Positions 37,663 to 49,173 of a stretch of 64,000 nt of DNA are shown piece after piece (position 1 is the first letter of the stretch; the number at the start of each line of letters is the position of its first letter). Both the position numbers and the translations under genes were made by a program. This DNA is from Eucommia ulmoides (Eukaryota > Streptophyta > Magnoliopsida > Garryales > Eucommiaceae): the NCBI GenBank assembly GCA_016647705.1, contig CM028326.1, positions 17,609,901-17,673,900 on the forward strand, in the 5' to 3' direction. A model generated the notes under the pieces. The model ran no database searches and had not been told where the DNA came from. It was given only the letters and a program-made list of their open reading frames with translations.

Positions 37663-38766
37663 ATGGCAAAGCGACGTGTTGCCAAGCAACCAAGAACAGA
37701 TGAATCTCCTCCTGCTTCGGACTACAATTCTCTCAAATTTGTTTCTAAGCAGGCTGAGGATCGGTATAAAGAACATGAGAGTAAGCGGCTAGGCATCCTT
37801 CAGAGGGGGTTCAGACCATTGAATGAACTCCCGGAGGAAATCAGAACTGTTATCGTACAAAAATGGTGGGAACAGTTCTGTGCTCCACCCTCGATAGGAG
37901 AATTAGCCCTTGTGCGAGAATTTTATGCAAACATTGCGGAGGCCACAGGGTTTCAAACACGGGTTCGAAACATTCCCGTCCTATTCAGTACCGATCATTT
38001 TAATAAATTGTTAGGATTGACGGGGCCCGAAGCCTCAAAAGATCTATCCGACGCCGCCACACCGTCTATGAGTGCGGTGATTCAAACCCTGACAACGGGA
38101 AATGCCCAGTGGATGAACACATGGCAAGGTCAGGCGATCTTCAAGTCTCAGTTTCTGAAACCAATCCCAAAGATTTGGCATTCATTTGTCTGCTCCAATC
38201 TGCTTCTGACTACCCATGTGTCCGATGTGTCCAAAGAGCGAGCGTTTATGCTCTATGGCATTGATAGAGAGGCGCCCGTACATGTCGGCTGGCATATTTA
38301 TTTGTCTATAATTCATACCGCCAAGACGAAGAAGGGTGGCCTTCCTTTTCCCTCTTTCCTCACCGCGCTCTTTCAACGAGCCGGAGTTCGTATCACGTCC
38401 ACGAGCCCCTTTCCATCCGTAAAGCCACTGGATCTATTAATGATTAACAGGGTATGGAAAGCCGGACCAGGAGAAGGAGAAGAGGGTCATGAAGAGGAAG
38501 AAGTCGGCCCTTCGGAGTAACCGACGCCTACAACCAGCCGCGGCCAAATCATGCAGATTTCACGAGACGTCCATAGTCTCCAGTTCGATATGAGCCAACT
38601 TCAAGCTAATCTGGCTCGGATGGAGAACTACATGGAGTCCTACATCCGACAACAAGATCAAAACCAAAGAATAATATTCGAACATCTCGAAATCGACATG
38701 GCACATTATACGCCGGTGCCACCTTCCGAGACTGATGAGTCGTCACCACCATCTCCTCCACAATGA
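37663..38766 (+). CDS. Athila third ORF ('putative plant transposon protein', env-like position)
   Basis: An open frame of 285 codons from ATG 37663 to TAA 38518. After that stop the same frame stays open to 38766 and includes a helical QFDMSQLQANLARMENYM stretch, so the original protein was probably about 367 residues with one nonsense change. It has a basic N-terminus (MAKRRVAKQPRTDE), an all-helical region with WWEQFCAPPSIGELALVREF, FSTDHFNKLLGL, KPIPKIWHSFVCSNLLLTTH and GLPFPSFLTALFQRAG, then an acidic linker. I see no signal peptide or clear membrane helix, so a viral envelope role is not supported by this sequence. The family is specific to Athila-like elements and uncharacterised. The frame is much better preserved than gag-pol. 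Confidence 0.85.
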
Positions 38767-40477
38767 ACGGTAGGAGGTTAGACTTGTAAGTCTTCCCTCC
38801 AAGGTATGTGTCCACCCCAGTTTTCCATATAAATTTGTTTATTCTGCTATTGGGTTTGCTGCTAGGCAGTGAGGACACTGCCTCGTTCATGTTTGGGGGT
38901 ATATATGCTATGCAACGCAAGCAAGTAGTTTTTTTTTGGGGGGGGGGGAGGGGGGGAGGGATATGAAGGATGAAAACTTTTTGATGTAAAAAGGGACGAA
39001 AATTCTTTTTGTGTACAAATTGTAGTTTATTAATGTTAAGATTTTTTTGTAAATTTTGAAATTCTTTTTGTTATGCATGTGTAATGTTTAGCTATGCATG
39101 TGTAAGGATAATTAGCATAGGTAATGCTAGTTTGTAGAATTAGAGTAGATTTGTTAATGAATATAGTTGTAAATGTATGTTGAGTTTTTGAGTTCGTCTG
39201 AACCATGTCCCGATGATGAAACTTACACCCTAAATTGCATTTTGAGGTCGGAGGTAATGTCATTCACGTGTGTTTTGTGTTCTTAGCATGTCGATTAGGT
39301 GAAAATTGTTTTGATCCTAAATCGCACGATCGCATAAACTCATTATATAACTAGTTGAACGATTTGACGTCGATTATTCAATAATAAATTCATGATGAAA
39401 ACGAGGAATTTAGAACTTGACTGGGGGAGGCTTGAGGCAAAATTATAGGTAAGGTAATTCCGGAGGCATGATATAGGCCTTCATTTTCATATCTTGAACT
39501 GTTTGAAACTAACCTGAAAAGTTATTCCCTCGTTCTCCTGTCGAAACCATAATTTTTTTATTTTTTTGTTCTGAACTTGTTTCTATACTTTAACCAAGTA
39601 ATTCTTTCAAAACCATTGTCGCTAGGAATAAAAGTGAAAATTGAGTGAAAACAAGTAGCATTAGATTATGCTAACTTGAAGTGGGCAATTGGGGTTTCAA
39701 TTTAAAATACTTTTGGTTAAGTATAGGAGTATTCACTTGTCAATCCTTTAATTGTATTAACATGCCCCTAAAATTGTATAAATTTGAATAAGTTTGGGGG
39801 TATATGTCTAATGAAAAAATAAAAAATAAAAAAAATATATAAATAGTGTTTAGATTCGGTTGTTGTGACAAGTGAATACAATTTTACTAAATCATGTTCA
39901 GGGTAATATCTTCAAAGATAAGGGGGTTATGAGAGAGATTTAGCGACAAGCGTTTGTACCTAGGGTATCGTTATAATTATAACGAGTTCAATTTCTACGA
40001 TACCCTTGGCCGTTCTCCAAAGCCAAACCAAGCCCTATTGACCTCGGTAAATGTCCGAAGCTACATTAGTAGATAGTTGAGCCCAGTCAAGCATATGGCT
40101 TTCCTGAATGTTTTAACAAGTTTAAGTTATGACCTCATTCATTGAATAATCCAATCCGGCGTTTGATTTGTTATATATTCGAGTTCTCACACACACACAT
40201 TTCAATAGGATCTAAAATGATTTAAACTGATATTGAGTGTTGAAATTCTAGAACACCACGTGGTGTGTGTTATTCCTTAACCGGATCTGATTATGGGTTG
40301 TTGAGGGAAGAATAGCATGGTTTCTTTGACTAAACTTACATCTCACAGGTGTGTACTTCTTATTTGTTAATGATTATGTATCTGTAGTTTAGGATGTAGC
40401 TAATTAGTGTAGTTAGTGTTATTTAGCATTAGGGTGTTTTGCTCGAGGACTAGCAAAATTCCAAGTTTGGGGGTATT
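38767..40477 (+). other. 3' non-coding region of the Athila element with three PPT-like motifs
   Basis: GTTTGGGGGTATATATG at 38891, AGTTTGGGGGTATATG at 39791 and AGTTTGGGGGTATT at 40465; the last abuts the 3' LTR and is the expected polypurine tract. A G-rich run (G11-A-G7-A-G3, 38938-38960) lies near the first. The CTCGAGGACTAGCAAAATTC landmark precedes the tract. No coding frame. Confidence 0.75.
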
Positions 40478-42070
40478 TGATAGGTGTAAAATATCTATCT
40501 AATTCTAAATCGAATTTGCCAGTTTTCAAGTATTTTATTGTAGTTTGAATACCTTTTTAGTTGTTTTTATTAGTCAAGAAAAGGGACGTCAACAATCGGC
40601 GAACCGAGCAAAAATGGGGAGAAAAGGGTAGCCAAAAAGATGAAAAAATGAGGTTTCAAATAACAGTGCAAATTCGCCTAGGTGAAGTATCCACCGCCTA
40701 GGCGAAAATTCACCAGAAAGTTGCAAAAGCTGAAGAATTGAATCTGCCTAGGCGAAGTATCCACCGCCTAGGCGGAAATCCGCCAAAAGGTTGCAAGGGC
40801 TGAAGTATTGAATCCGCCTAGGCAAAGTTTCCATCGCCTAGGCAAAATCTATCAGAACGCTGGAAGAGCTTCACTGTTGTAAGTCCGCCTAGGTGAAGTA
40901 GCTACCGCCTAGGCAGAAATCCATCAGAAAGAATAGGTGCCCAAGGAGTTAGTGCTCCGCCTAGGCGAAGAAACCATTGCCTGGGCAGAATTCTAACCGA
41001 CTTAACCTCCTCCTAGGCGAAGATTCTACCGCCTAGGCGGATTCCGCAGAACAGCCCAAAATATCTATTTAGATATTTTTGAACCCCTAGGCCTATATAC
41101 TCTTTTCCCACGTCTGAAACAGGGAGTTGAAAAACCCTAACCCTAGTAGAAAGCTCTTAAGCAATATTTTGAAGATCAAGAAGGAGGTTCATCATTCAGA
41201 CAGAGAAGAATCACTTGTGGATCGATCATTAGCGACAGTGAACCGTTTTACTTCCAGATTTGATCGTTTCTCTCTTGTTTTTATCTTTGTAATCACTTTT
41301 TCATATCTAAGAATGTTGAATCCCTCTTATTTTGTATGGTATATGGCTAAGATCTTATAGTATTAGTTAAATGTTACTTAGGTGTAGTTGAAATCATGTA
41401 ATTGTTAAGTTGAATGAATTAGTGTTACTCTAATGTGTTGTTTATCTAAATCCGATTGTGTTTACCATTATTCTTGATATTATGCTAGTATTGATAAACT
41501 CAGAATACGGGGTTTGACACTCGGAAGAGGTAACCCTGAATTCGGATTAGGGTAAATACAACGTGACGTTCTAACGACCCAAGAGGGCGTTAGAACGTAT
41601 GCAATCCATGGCGTTGGCTAAAGACTCACGCGACCTAGGGTCGTTAAGGCGTTGAAGGGGACTTCCTTGTTGACACGAAGTCGTGTAATCCCCCATCTTA
41701 CACTCGGGAGAGGTAGCGAAGAAGTTATTGATACAGAGATTGTCGGACTAGATAGAAAACCATTATAGCTAACTTAATGACTTCGATTATGCATTATGTG
41801 AAAGAAATCAATGCCTAAGTAATTAGTGTAATTAAAACTAACTTCATAGTTGTCGTTATTCTTAGTATATTAATTGGAAAACAAACAAAATTTGATTAGT
41901 CGAGATAATATGAAATTATTGAAATCGCAATACTCAACCGAATTGCTTGCCTTCCCAGTGGAATGATATCGGATCTTACAAGATCCATTATATTAAATCT
42001 AGACCTCATATACTTGCGAGTAGTCTAATCACCGCGAGGAGGAAAAGGTTGTGAATCCTTGCGCGTGACA
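40478..42070 (+). repeat. 3' LTR of the Athila element
   Basis: 1593 bp, TGATAGGTGT to GCGCGTGACA. Same layout as the 5' LTR, including the palindrome array at 40675-41045; differences are mostly transitions and small indels. Confidence 0.93.
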
Positions 42071-42097
42071 GAGATATACGATATAGATGTAGAGAGA

Positions 42098-42495
42098 AAA
42101 ACACAAACTATGTATATGTAATTAAGAAATAAGAAAATGGCTTGAAGCACGATACAGGCTTTTTCTTTGGCAAACACGCTACTGGATTTGAGTACAGGAG
42201 GAGGTTATGGAGGAGAGCCAAGCCTTCGGCGATTAATACGTGCTTGCTCGAATTGATCGTTGAGACCCTAGCGATGGCCATGATGGTTTTCTCCATAATC
42301 TCTGGCAAAGAGATCGAATCCAGCAGTTGTATGAGTACCGGAACGACCCCCTGAGCGATGGTACTCGTAAAGTCTCCCTCTTCGAAGCTGTCAAAACGAA
42401 GGCGACATTCTCTTCGAGGACTTCGCTGTTAAGTATAATGTCAAAGTCCTGGATGTGGCCGTCGAGCTCGCCGGTGATGGTGTCAATACCCTTTT
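42098..42495 (-). pseudogene. Armadillo-repeat protein gene fragment
   Basis: On the minus strand, ITGELDGHIQDFDIILNSEV lies upstream (about 42485-42420). A shifted frame then gives VVPVLIQLLDSISLPEIMEK, TIMAIARVSTINSSKHVLIA and EGLALLHNLL. Another shift gives FAKEKACIVLQAI. This is the signature of a plant ARM-repeat superfamily protein with two to three repeats (leucine-rich helices, xxGxxPxLVxLL pattern). At least two frameshifts and no complete start or end make it a pseudogene or captured exon. The right end of the Athila element lies only ~25 bp away. Family assignment is solid; the particular gene is not named. Confidence 0.72.
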
Positions 42496-43199
42496 TTTTC
42501 AGAAGAAAAGAGAAGAAAGGGGTATTAACACTTGCACCTGTAAAGTTTGACTATTATTTCAATTTGATTCCTATAATTTTAATTTAACCACATGTACAAA
42601 TTTTGTCCGTTTTCACTCTTTTTTTTTTTATGGAAGGGTCACTTAAAAAAATGTATGCAAATACGAGGGTCACTTTGACCAAAAAAATTGGAAGACCAAA
42701 CAGAAAAACATATGCAAATATGAGAACCAAAATTGTAATTTGCCTTTCATTTTATTCTAATTGTTGAATTGAATAATTTTTTAAAAATTATTTTCATAAT
42801 CTATTAACTGCTAATTCAAAATTAAATATTTTTCATTCAAAAATTTAAATTAAGATCGACCATGCACCAGATAAGATTTTTTATTTTTTGATTTTAGGTA
42901 AAATAATAGGTAACCAATGAAAATGTTATTTCCAAAGCCGTACAAGTCCAACGAGCACATAGGGAAATAGAAAGATAAAACTGTTAAATTGCACCACGAT
43001 TTGTTGGAGAGTCATCTATGTCTGTGCCAAAATGTAGAATTATTAAGCAATCCGCTATCAGGGCAATTACTTCTTTATGTTCACATACACCAATAGATGT
43101 GGATATAAATATTGGGAAAAAAACTACGTCTGGTATGAATTTTGGAATTTCCACCACCATTAATCCTTCGTCTATCAATCGTGAAGATGAAGTTCTAGC
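42496..43199. other. AT-rich region without a recognised gene
   Basis: 42590-42960 is AT-rich and non-coding. A 63-codon minus-strand frame (43178-42984) has no features I recognise and may be the far end of the gag remnant to its right. Confidence 0.35.
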
Positions 43200-44451
43200 G
43201 GCAACTCAAAATGATGATATTACAACAGCCGAAACGTGGTCGCCTCGTGCGTCTTCCCTTCAAAGTGGAGCCCTCCGAGTTTTGTCACCCGGTTCACGCT
43301 CATGGTCCCAGCCAAGAGTGGATGCTGGTGGTCTGGTTCGAACTTGAGGGTTCGATATCACATCTACGATTTCTAGCTTGATGATGCGGTTCTTCTTGCT
43401 TCATACGGATCCTGTCCAACTCTTCTCACAAGTCTCGTTGCGTGCATTAGCGATCTTCTTCTTGGTTTCGTTTACTTTGGGACCTTTTTCCTCGGTCGGT
43501 TGCAGGCCGTATTTCACCGACGAGCAGGGGCGCCTGTTGCTACGCCAACGTGGGCATAGGGGCTTGACAAGGGCACGTCTGCTCGACGTGATTTCGAAAA
43601 TCCTAAGCAAGGTTTCAAACTTCTTTTGTGATTTCTCCCAAAAGTGTTGGTGATTCTCTAGGAGGACCATTTTCGGGGGAAGTCGTTTTAGTCAGCTTCC
43701 TCTAACTTTTACTGTCGTTTTTCATGAGTCTCGATCTCAAAACGATCATTCAATTGAGAGTGTAAGAATGACAATAAGTCATTCCACAGACGGCGCCAAT
43801 CTGATGATACTTGGGAATAGATCTTCGGAAACGTCAGCTTTTGAAATTGGGGATGGTGGTTAGCGACAAAGGTTAACTTACTTTCTCTCGGTTTGGTTCT
43901 TGAAAAACAATACACTGCAGGTTGGCCTGTTGGTGTTGCACCTCCAGTGTGAAAATCAGTGCAAGTTTCTGAGAAGAAATGTAGTGTAATACGACTAAGA
44001 GTATGCAACAGAGTATTCAAAATGCCTTATGTCACATCACATACTTCGAACCGCTAGGGTTCTGACTTTTATATAGGAAGTGGAGAAAAACTTATTTGGC
44101 AAGTCTTCCTTAATTCTTTGAGTACCAGCATGGCAAGTGGCACAAATCTCGCCCTTCTTTCCATTAAGGTGGTAGGATCATTGGCAGAGATTGCAGGATC
44201 ATTATGGCAACAGTACTTTCCTTAGAGGGAGAGGTGGCTCTGACTGCCTTTAGATGCGGGAGCATGGTGACGCTCATACCCTAGGAGTATTGACCCGTGT
44301 AGGATGTGGAAACCCGGCCGGGTGCTATGACCCAGAGCGAGAGCGTACCGAGGGGTCCATCCGACCGGTCGGTTCTAAAGATCCCGGACCGATGGCACGT
44401 TTGAGGTCACGTGGTGCCTTGGTGTCTTCTGGCTGAATTCCTCTTCGTCAA
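43200..44451 (-). mobile_element. 5' end of a Ty3 retrotransposon (LTR, primer site, gag start)
   Basis: The minus-strand LTR is about 44451-43802, from TGACGAAGAGG to ATCATCA, with CTTCCTATATAAAAGTC as promoter (about 44075). Its primer site is 43799-43782. The downstream remnant (43780-43200) is Gln/Glu-rich and has no long open frame, consistent with a decayed gag start. The element is truncated; there is no other LTR and no target duplication. Confidence 0.6.
43782..43799 (-). other. Primer-binding site of TAT type
   Basis: On the minus strand TTGGCGCCGTCTGTGGAA follows the LTR end ATCATCA after GA. TTGGCGCCGTCTGTGGGAA is the usual form in plant TAT-like Ty3 elements. Confidence 0.75.
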
Positions 44452-44718
44452 AATTTAATTTACTAAGCAATATGGATATAGTTTATTCTAGTAGTTGATT
44501 GCACAATTCCACGCATGATCTCATAAAATTACAAAAAAAACATAAATCATAGAAATATTAATTAAATAGTAAAATTGTTGGGTTCTAACCTCGAAGTCTG
44601 ATTTAGTTGAACGAACCACACAATTTATATATTATTAGTTGTTATTTATATGATTCAAAAATGGATGATATGATGCAAATAGGGTGATAGTAATGCAAAA
44701 TTGAAGATTAATGACTTT
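44452..44718. other. AT-rich flank left of the TAT-type element
   Basis: No gene. The last ~20 bases (ATTGAAGATTAATGACTTTA) recur at about 57599, because the target region is a local duplication (57530-57660). Confidence 0.4.
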
Positions 44719-45379
44719 ATAACTGATGAGGGTGTTTTTGGACACCTCTGAGTCAGTATTTGGGACCAAACCACATGTCAACACACTACAACAAAAATAT
44801 CCTATTAGGGTACAAAAAAGTGTCGCGACAAAGCCCTTATTGCGACACTTGGGCTTTTTGGGACACTTAAACTGGTGTCACATAAAAAGCCTCCCCAATA
44901 GGTTATAAGGGCACTTTATTGTGCCCTTTTATTTGAACTTGTTAAGGCAATAATAAGTGTCCTATAAGATAACTATTAGGATACCATATATTGCCTCTAT
45001 AACATTTTATATTTTTTAAAATATATATATTATGACATTATAAAGTGTTGTGAAAAACCTCTATTAAGATACAAGAATGTGTTACAAAATTATTAAAGAG
45101 AACCAACATATAAGGGCATTATTTAGCGTCCCAAAAAGTATCTAATTTTTTTTTTATAATTTAAAAATATTTTAAATTATCAAAATACTCTAAATCCTAA
45201 CAATAAAAATTAAAAATTTCTCACAATACAAAATATATAAAGAACTCAAATTTTTGCATTAAAAAAAATGAATTAAAAATCCCAGAAATATACAAAATTA
45301 TACCCACCATGGGTCACTACTTCCTTTCAACATCTAAGCCACCATTCGTAAATAAAAACAAGGTTTAAGTACAAAAGTA

Positions 45380-48060
45380 ATATACATACTAAATATGTGT
45401 TAAATGTATTTTTCATGCAATATTCTGCCTCCTTTCTCGACTGGTCCAACATAAAGTAAGTCAGTCCCGTCATTTCCTGCAAAACAAGCAAGGTTTATTC
45501 CTCCATCGGAAACCTGAAAAGGTGACAAAGAGAAGCAAACTACATTTTTCACAACTCGAGAAAAGAAAATTCGAGTTAACTATTCACCTATTGTCTGCAA
45601 GTATTATGGTCTTCGCTTTGTTCAGGACCATCACCACTAGATTTCACTTTTGCAATTCGCTTATTGATGACTGCAATTGCACTAATCAAAATCAACACTA
45701 TATAAGCAGGAGTGCCACAGGCATAACCCTAAATGATGCAACACTTGATTGGAAAAAAAAAAAAAGGTTACCTTGACCAAAAATGTTCTAATTCGACACC
45801 TAGAGAATAATCTCACTGGACCCTTTTCAAGTTGAAACGCATTATAAAGGTATATCATGATACAACAAAATGTCAAAGTATAAAGTAAGTAATTCAATCA
45901 TGATTTGGGATATGAGATTAATACTAGCGGTTTAATTATTTCGCAGAGTGCTTTTTTTTTTTGGATATTAATCCAAATTGGTAGAAGATCCTATTTCAAG
46001 AAATCAAAAATACCTGTTATCCATGCATGAAGTAGAAATGAGAACGCCAGATGAATTTTGAGACAAACTAGATATGCCATGTAGTCTTTTTCCCTATATT
46101 AAAGAAAAACAAAATAACATGCAATGAATATCTCAAAGTTCATAGGAAGTGCAGCCCAATTTTCAGCTCTTGACATCTCTTTTGCAACCACATACTTGTT
46201 GGAACATGATTAATCAACATTAACATAAACAAAGAAACGGTATTCATCTATATTAAGAACTATTGTGTAATGACAAGATTCTCAAGTCTAATAACTAATT
46301 TGGGATAATGAAATTTTTAGTTGTATTCTACCAGAAATGATATGTCAAGTAAATGCTAAAGACTAATCTAGGTTTATATTTTGCCATCTCAATTTGGTTT
46401 CAATGGGTAGATGAAAATAACCTTCATTAACAGGTTGTTCATGATGGTGTGGACATTCTCAATCTATCAGTGGGGCTAAACAGTCCTCCAGCTACAACAA
46501 AGACCAATTATTTGAACACTTTCGATTCTACACTGCTTTTTACTATAAAGGCTGGAGTTTTTGTTGTACAGGCAGCCTGGGAATAGAAGTCCTTTTCCCA
46601 GAATTGTTTTGATTCCAGAAAACCTTGAAGATAATCAGATATTTTGGGAAAAATTGTTCAAAAAATCGTGGAATAGAAACAAATATTTATTTTTCTCACA
46701 TTTCTACTTCTGTTCTCAATTTTATGGAAACAGGCACAAAATAAATGACACAAGGCCCTGTTTGTTTAGGTGGCGTTTGGTAACCGTTTCTGTTTCCATT
46801 CCAGCAGTGGATGAGAATGGGATGGGATGGGATGAAAATTTTGTTTTCTTTTTGGGAGTAGAATCGCGTTTGGTAACGATAATTTTTTTTTTTGTTTTGA
46901 AAAGGGAATTGTGTTTGGTAAGGATTTTATCCTAATTTTTTTTTATTTTTTTTTCTTTCTTTCTGTTTTGGCCTGACGGCGGTAGCGCCGTCTCCGGCCG
47001 GCCAGCGATGGCTCCGACGCCGGCTCCGGCTTCGGCACCGGCTCCGACGCCGTCGGACGGCGGTGGTCCCCCGCCGGCGATGACCGGACAGCGGTGGCGC
47101 CGGCGATGCCGATCGGAAGGCAATGGCGCCGTCGCTGGCGACGGCCGGAAGTGGCCGAAAAATTTCCGGCCGGACGGTGATCGGCGACAGTCGCCGGAGA
47201 TGGCCGGTGGCGACGGCATACAGTGACCGGCGACGATCGCTAGGAGATGGTGGCCGGCGGCAGCGGCGGACGGTGGTCAGCGGTGGTCGCCCGGTAGATG
47301 AATAGTGACCATGTGTTTTGGGAATGGAATGAGAATAATGAGAAACAACTTTTTTTTGTTTCTCATTTCTTAAGAAAAAAGTGGGCACAATTCTCAAATG
47401 GGAATAAATTGGAAACGGAAACAAAAATTACCAAACGCTATTCCCAAACAGAATTCCCAAAAATCTGGGAATGGAATGAGAATTTTTGGAATGGAAATGG
47501 TTACCAAACGGGGCCTTAGTGTTTCTGCTCCAAAATTCTTGTTCACGTTCTCAAAATTTTAAAATTTAAGAACATAAATATATTTGTTGAAAATATTTAT
47601 GTTCCTCAATATACCCATATATTGAAATTAATCCCAACATTCTTGAGATTTTGAGACACAAAAATGCCATAGTGTTATCTTTCTCAATTTCTTGATTCTA
47701 TTTGTAAAAAAATTGGACGAGAACAATTCTGATTTGTTTCTAGAAATTTACTCTAACAATCTGGAATTGAAAAAAGTCAGATTAGAAAAGACCAAAGTTG
47801 CATGGATCAAGTGAAACATACATTTTTTTTTTTAAGATATGCCACATGATTTCTATCATTTGAAAAATAAGGAATTGGCCTATTATCCTCGAATATGAGC
47901 AAGATCAAACAATAATAATTATCCGTTTATAAGAAACATAAAAGGAAGAAAATACCTACCTTACAATGTCATCACTGATCTCTGGAGTTATATTGATATA
48001 TCTTCTTCGTAGTCTAAGAATTTCCAAGGTTGTTGCTCCTTCTGACCTGTAGCTAAACAC
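45380..48060 (-). pseudogene. Unidentified multi-exon gene-like stretch inside the CACTA element
   Basis: The clearest exon is 47960-48046 on the minus strand, with acceptor CTACAG and donor AGGTAGGT. It encodes SEGATTLEILRLRRRYINIT and PEISDDIV. Other candidates: a segment with a hydrophobic run and the tail INKRIAKVKSSGDGPEQSED near 45690-45600; an exon-like block between CACCTTTTCAG and TTTGCAG near 45515-45480; and NKYVVAKEMSRAENWAALPM near 46200-46140. Frames are broken between them. I do not recognise the protein. The exon/intron look suggests a host gene captured by the transposon, which CACTA elements often do. The order and completeness of the exons are not established. Confidence 0.35.
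46754..47515. mobile_element. TIR element with GC-rich core
   Basis: About 760 bp bounded by GGCCCTGTTTG and CAAACGGGGCC. The inverted arms contain GGCGTTTGGTAACCGTTTCT and TTCCATTCC at the left, with complementary GGAATGGAAATGGTTACCAA at the right. The core at 46970-47300 is very GC-rich (CGCCGGCGATG-type motifs), unlike anything else in the window; the frames there are by-products of composition. No transposase. The target duplication is unclear. Confidence 0.55.
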
Positions 48061-48779
48061 ACACACACACATAGGAAAAAAAAAAAAAAAAAAGAGAAAG
48101 AGAGAATATCAGTATTCTACTCATTTTTGTAATTATTTGTAAAAGAATGAACTAATAAACTGAACAAAACAAAACTATTAAAACTTATACCCATCGCACC
48201 CATTTTTGAACAATCTAGAAGCAGAAGACATGGAACTAGGGTGTTAATGTTAGAACACTCAGAAGACATGGAACCAGGGTGTCTAAATACCACACGATGT
48301 CACAATACCTCAAAATCATCAAGAATCCTCTTCTATTTCAAGAATTTTGTTCTAAATTGCAAATGAACACAAGATGATTGTTTCCAATTTCAAAAAAAAA
48401 AAAAAAAAAGGCAGAATTTTAGGAGAGATTGAAACAGGGAACAGCAGTGGATGGGAACGGAGCTATTGAACCTGGTTGAGATAGATACAACGTCGAAGGC
48501 TGGCTGAGAGGGTTACGAGTCTACAATGACGAAAACTAGCGGCGAGGCTTGTAACGATGATGACCATGAAAGCTTCGACGATGACTGCTGGATGCGATTG
48601 CTTTGACTATAACGACTGGCTACGATTGTTGTGACCACAACGGCTGGCTGCGACGATGGACGATTGAGATGGTCTCTGAAAGCGGTTGGTAAATAAATGG
48701 CTAAACAATTTCACCGAAATGAGATTTAGACCTGAGAGAGGCGTTTTGACGAAAAGAAGTAGATTCAGTATACACAGGC

Positions 48780-49173
48780 AGGATAAATGAGTGGGCTATA
48801 AAATTTTCATTTCGCGCTTCTAAAATTAGGGATTCAATCAATTATTTATTTGGTTTCTCTATTAAATATTTAAGACACTAATTTTCCCTTTAAAATTTTG
48901 TGTCTTAATAAAAAATTTGTTTTTACAATTTTAGTTTTTTTTAATAACTGAATAATTTTTTTAATTTTTATTTTTTATTTTAATCAATTTTTTTAATTAA
49001 AGACATCGATATCAAATTTTGATACCAAATTTTGCAACCAAAATGATAATATTTAGCGGCAATCATAATAAATTAGTGGTAATTAAATAATTTGCTACTA
49101 AAAACATATTATTAGCGGTTATTTTTTAATTGTCGCTAAATAATTGCCACTACAAGCAGTTTTTGTTGTAGTG
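48780..49173. mobile_element. Right end of a second CACTA-like element
   Basis: Ends in AGTTTTTGTTGTAGTG at 49158-49173, the same terminal sequence as the host CACTA element. Its subterminal motifs differ (TTAGCGGCAATCA, ATTAGTGGTAATT, TTAGCGGTTATT), so it is a different family or a MITE derivative. I found no matching left end; it may be truncated. Confidence 0.5.

Larger units (their letters stand above)
29117..42070 (+). mobile_element. Complete Athila-type Ty3 retrotransposon
   Basis: 12,954 bp with a perfect target duplication GAGAT (29112-29116 and 42071-42075). Order: LTR 29117-30729, primer site 30736-30753, gag-pol 30881-36345, palindrome-rich spacer, third ORF 37663-38766, 3' non-coding region with polypurine tract, LTR 40478-42070. 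The primer site (tRNA-Asp), gag-pol order protease-RT-RNaseH-integrase and the third ORF are the standard Athila arrangement. The LTRs look about 95% alike by eye, so this is probably the youngest large element in the window. gag-pol has several stops and at least three frameshifts, so it is not autonomous now. Confidence 0.95.

Noticed and set aside
37663..38520. Calling the third ORF a viral envelope protein
   Set aside because: Position suggests it, but no signal peptide, transmembrane segment or glycosylation pattern is evident.
29786..41360. A 77-codon frame conserved in both Athila LTRs (29786-30019 and 41127-41360)
   Set aside because: It opens with TTG, not ATG, and the similarity is simply that of two LTRs of one element. 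No evidence of a protein.
44254..44436. 60-codon plus-strand frame
   Set aside because: Antisense to a minus-strand LTR; no recognised domain.
46927..47424. Arg/Pro-rich and Ala/Pro-rich frames on both strands
   Set aside because: All frames are open because of the GC-rich core; composition only.
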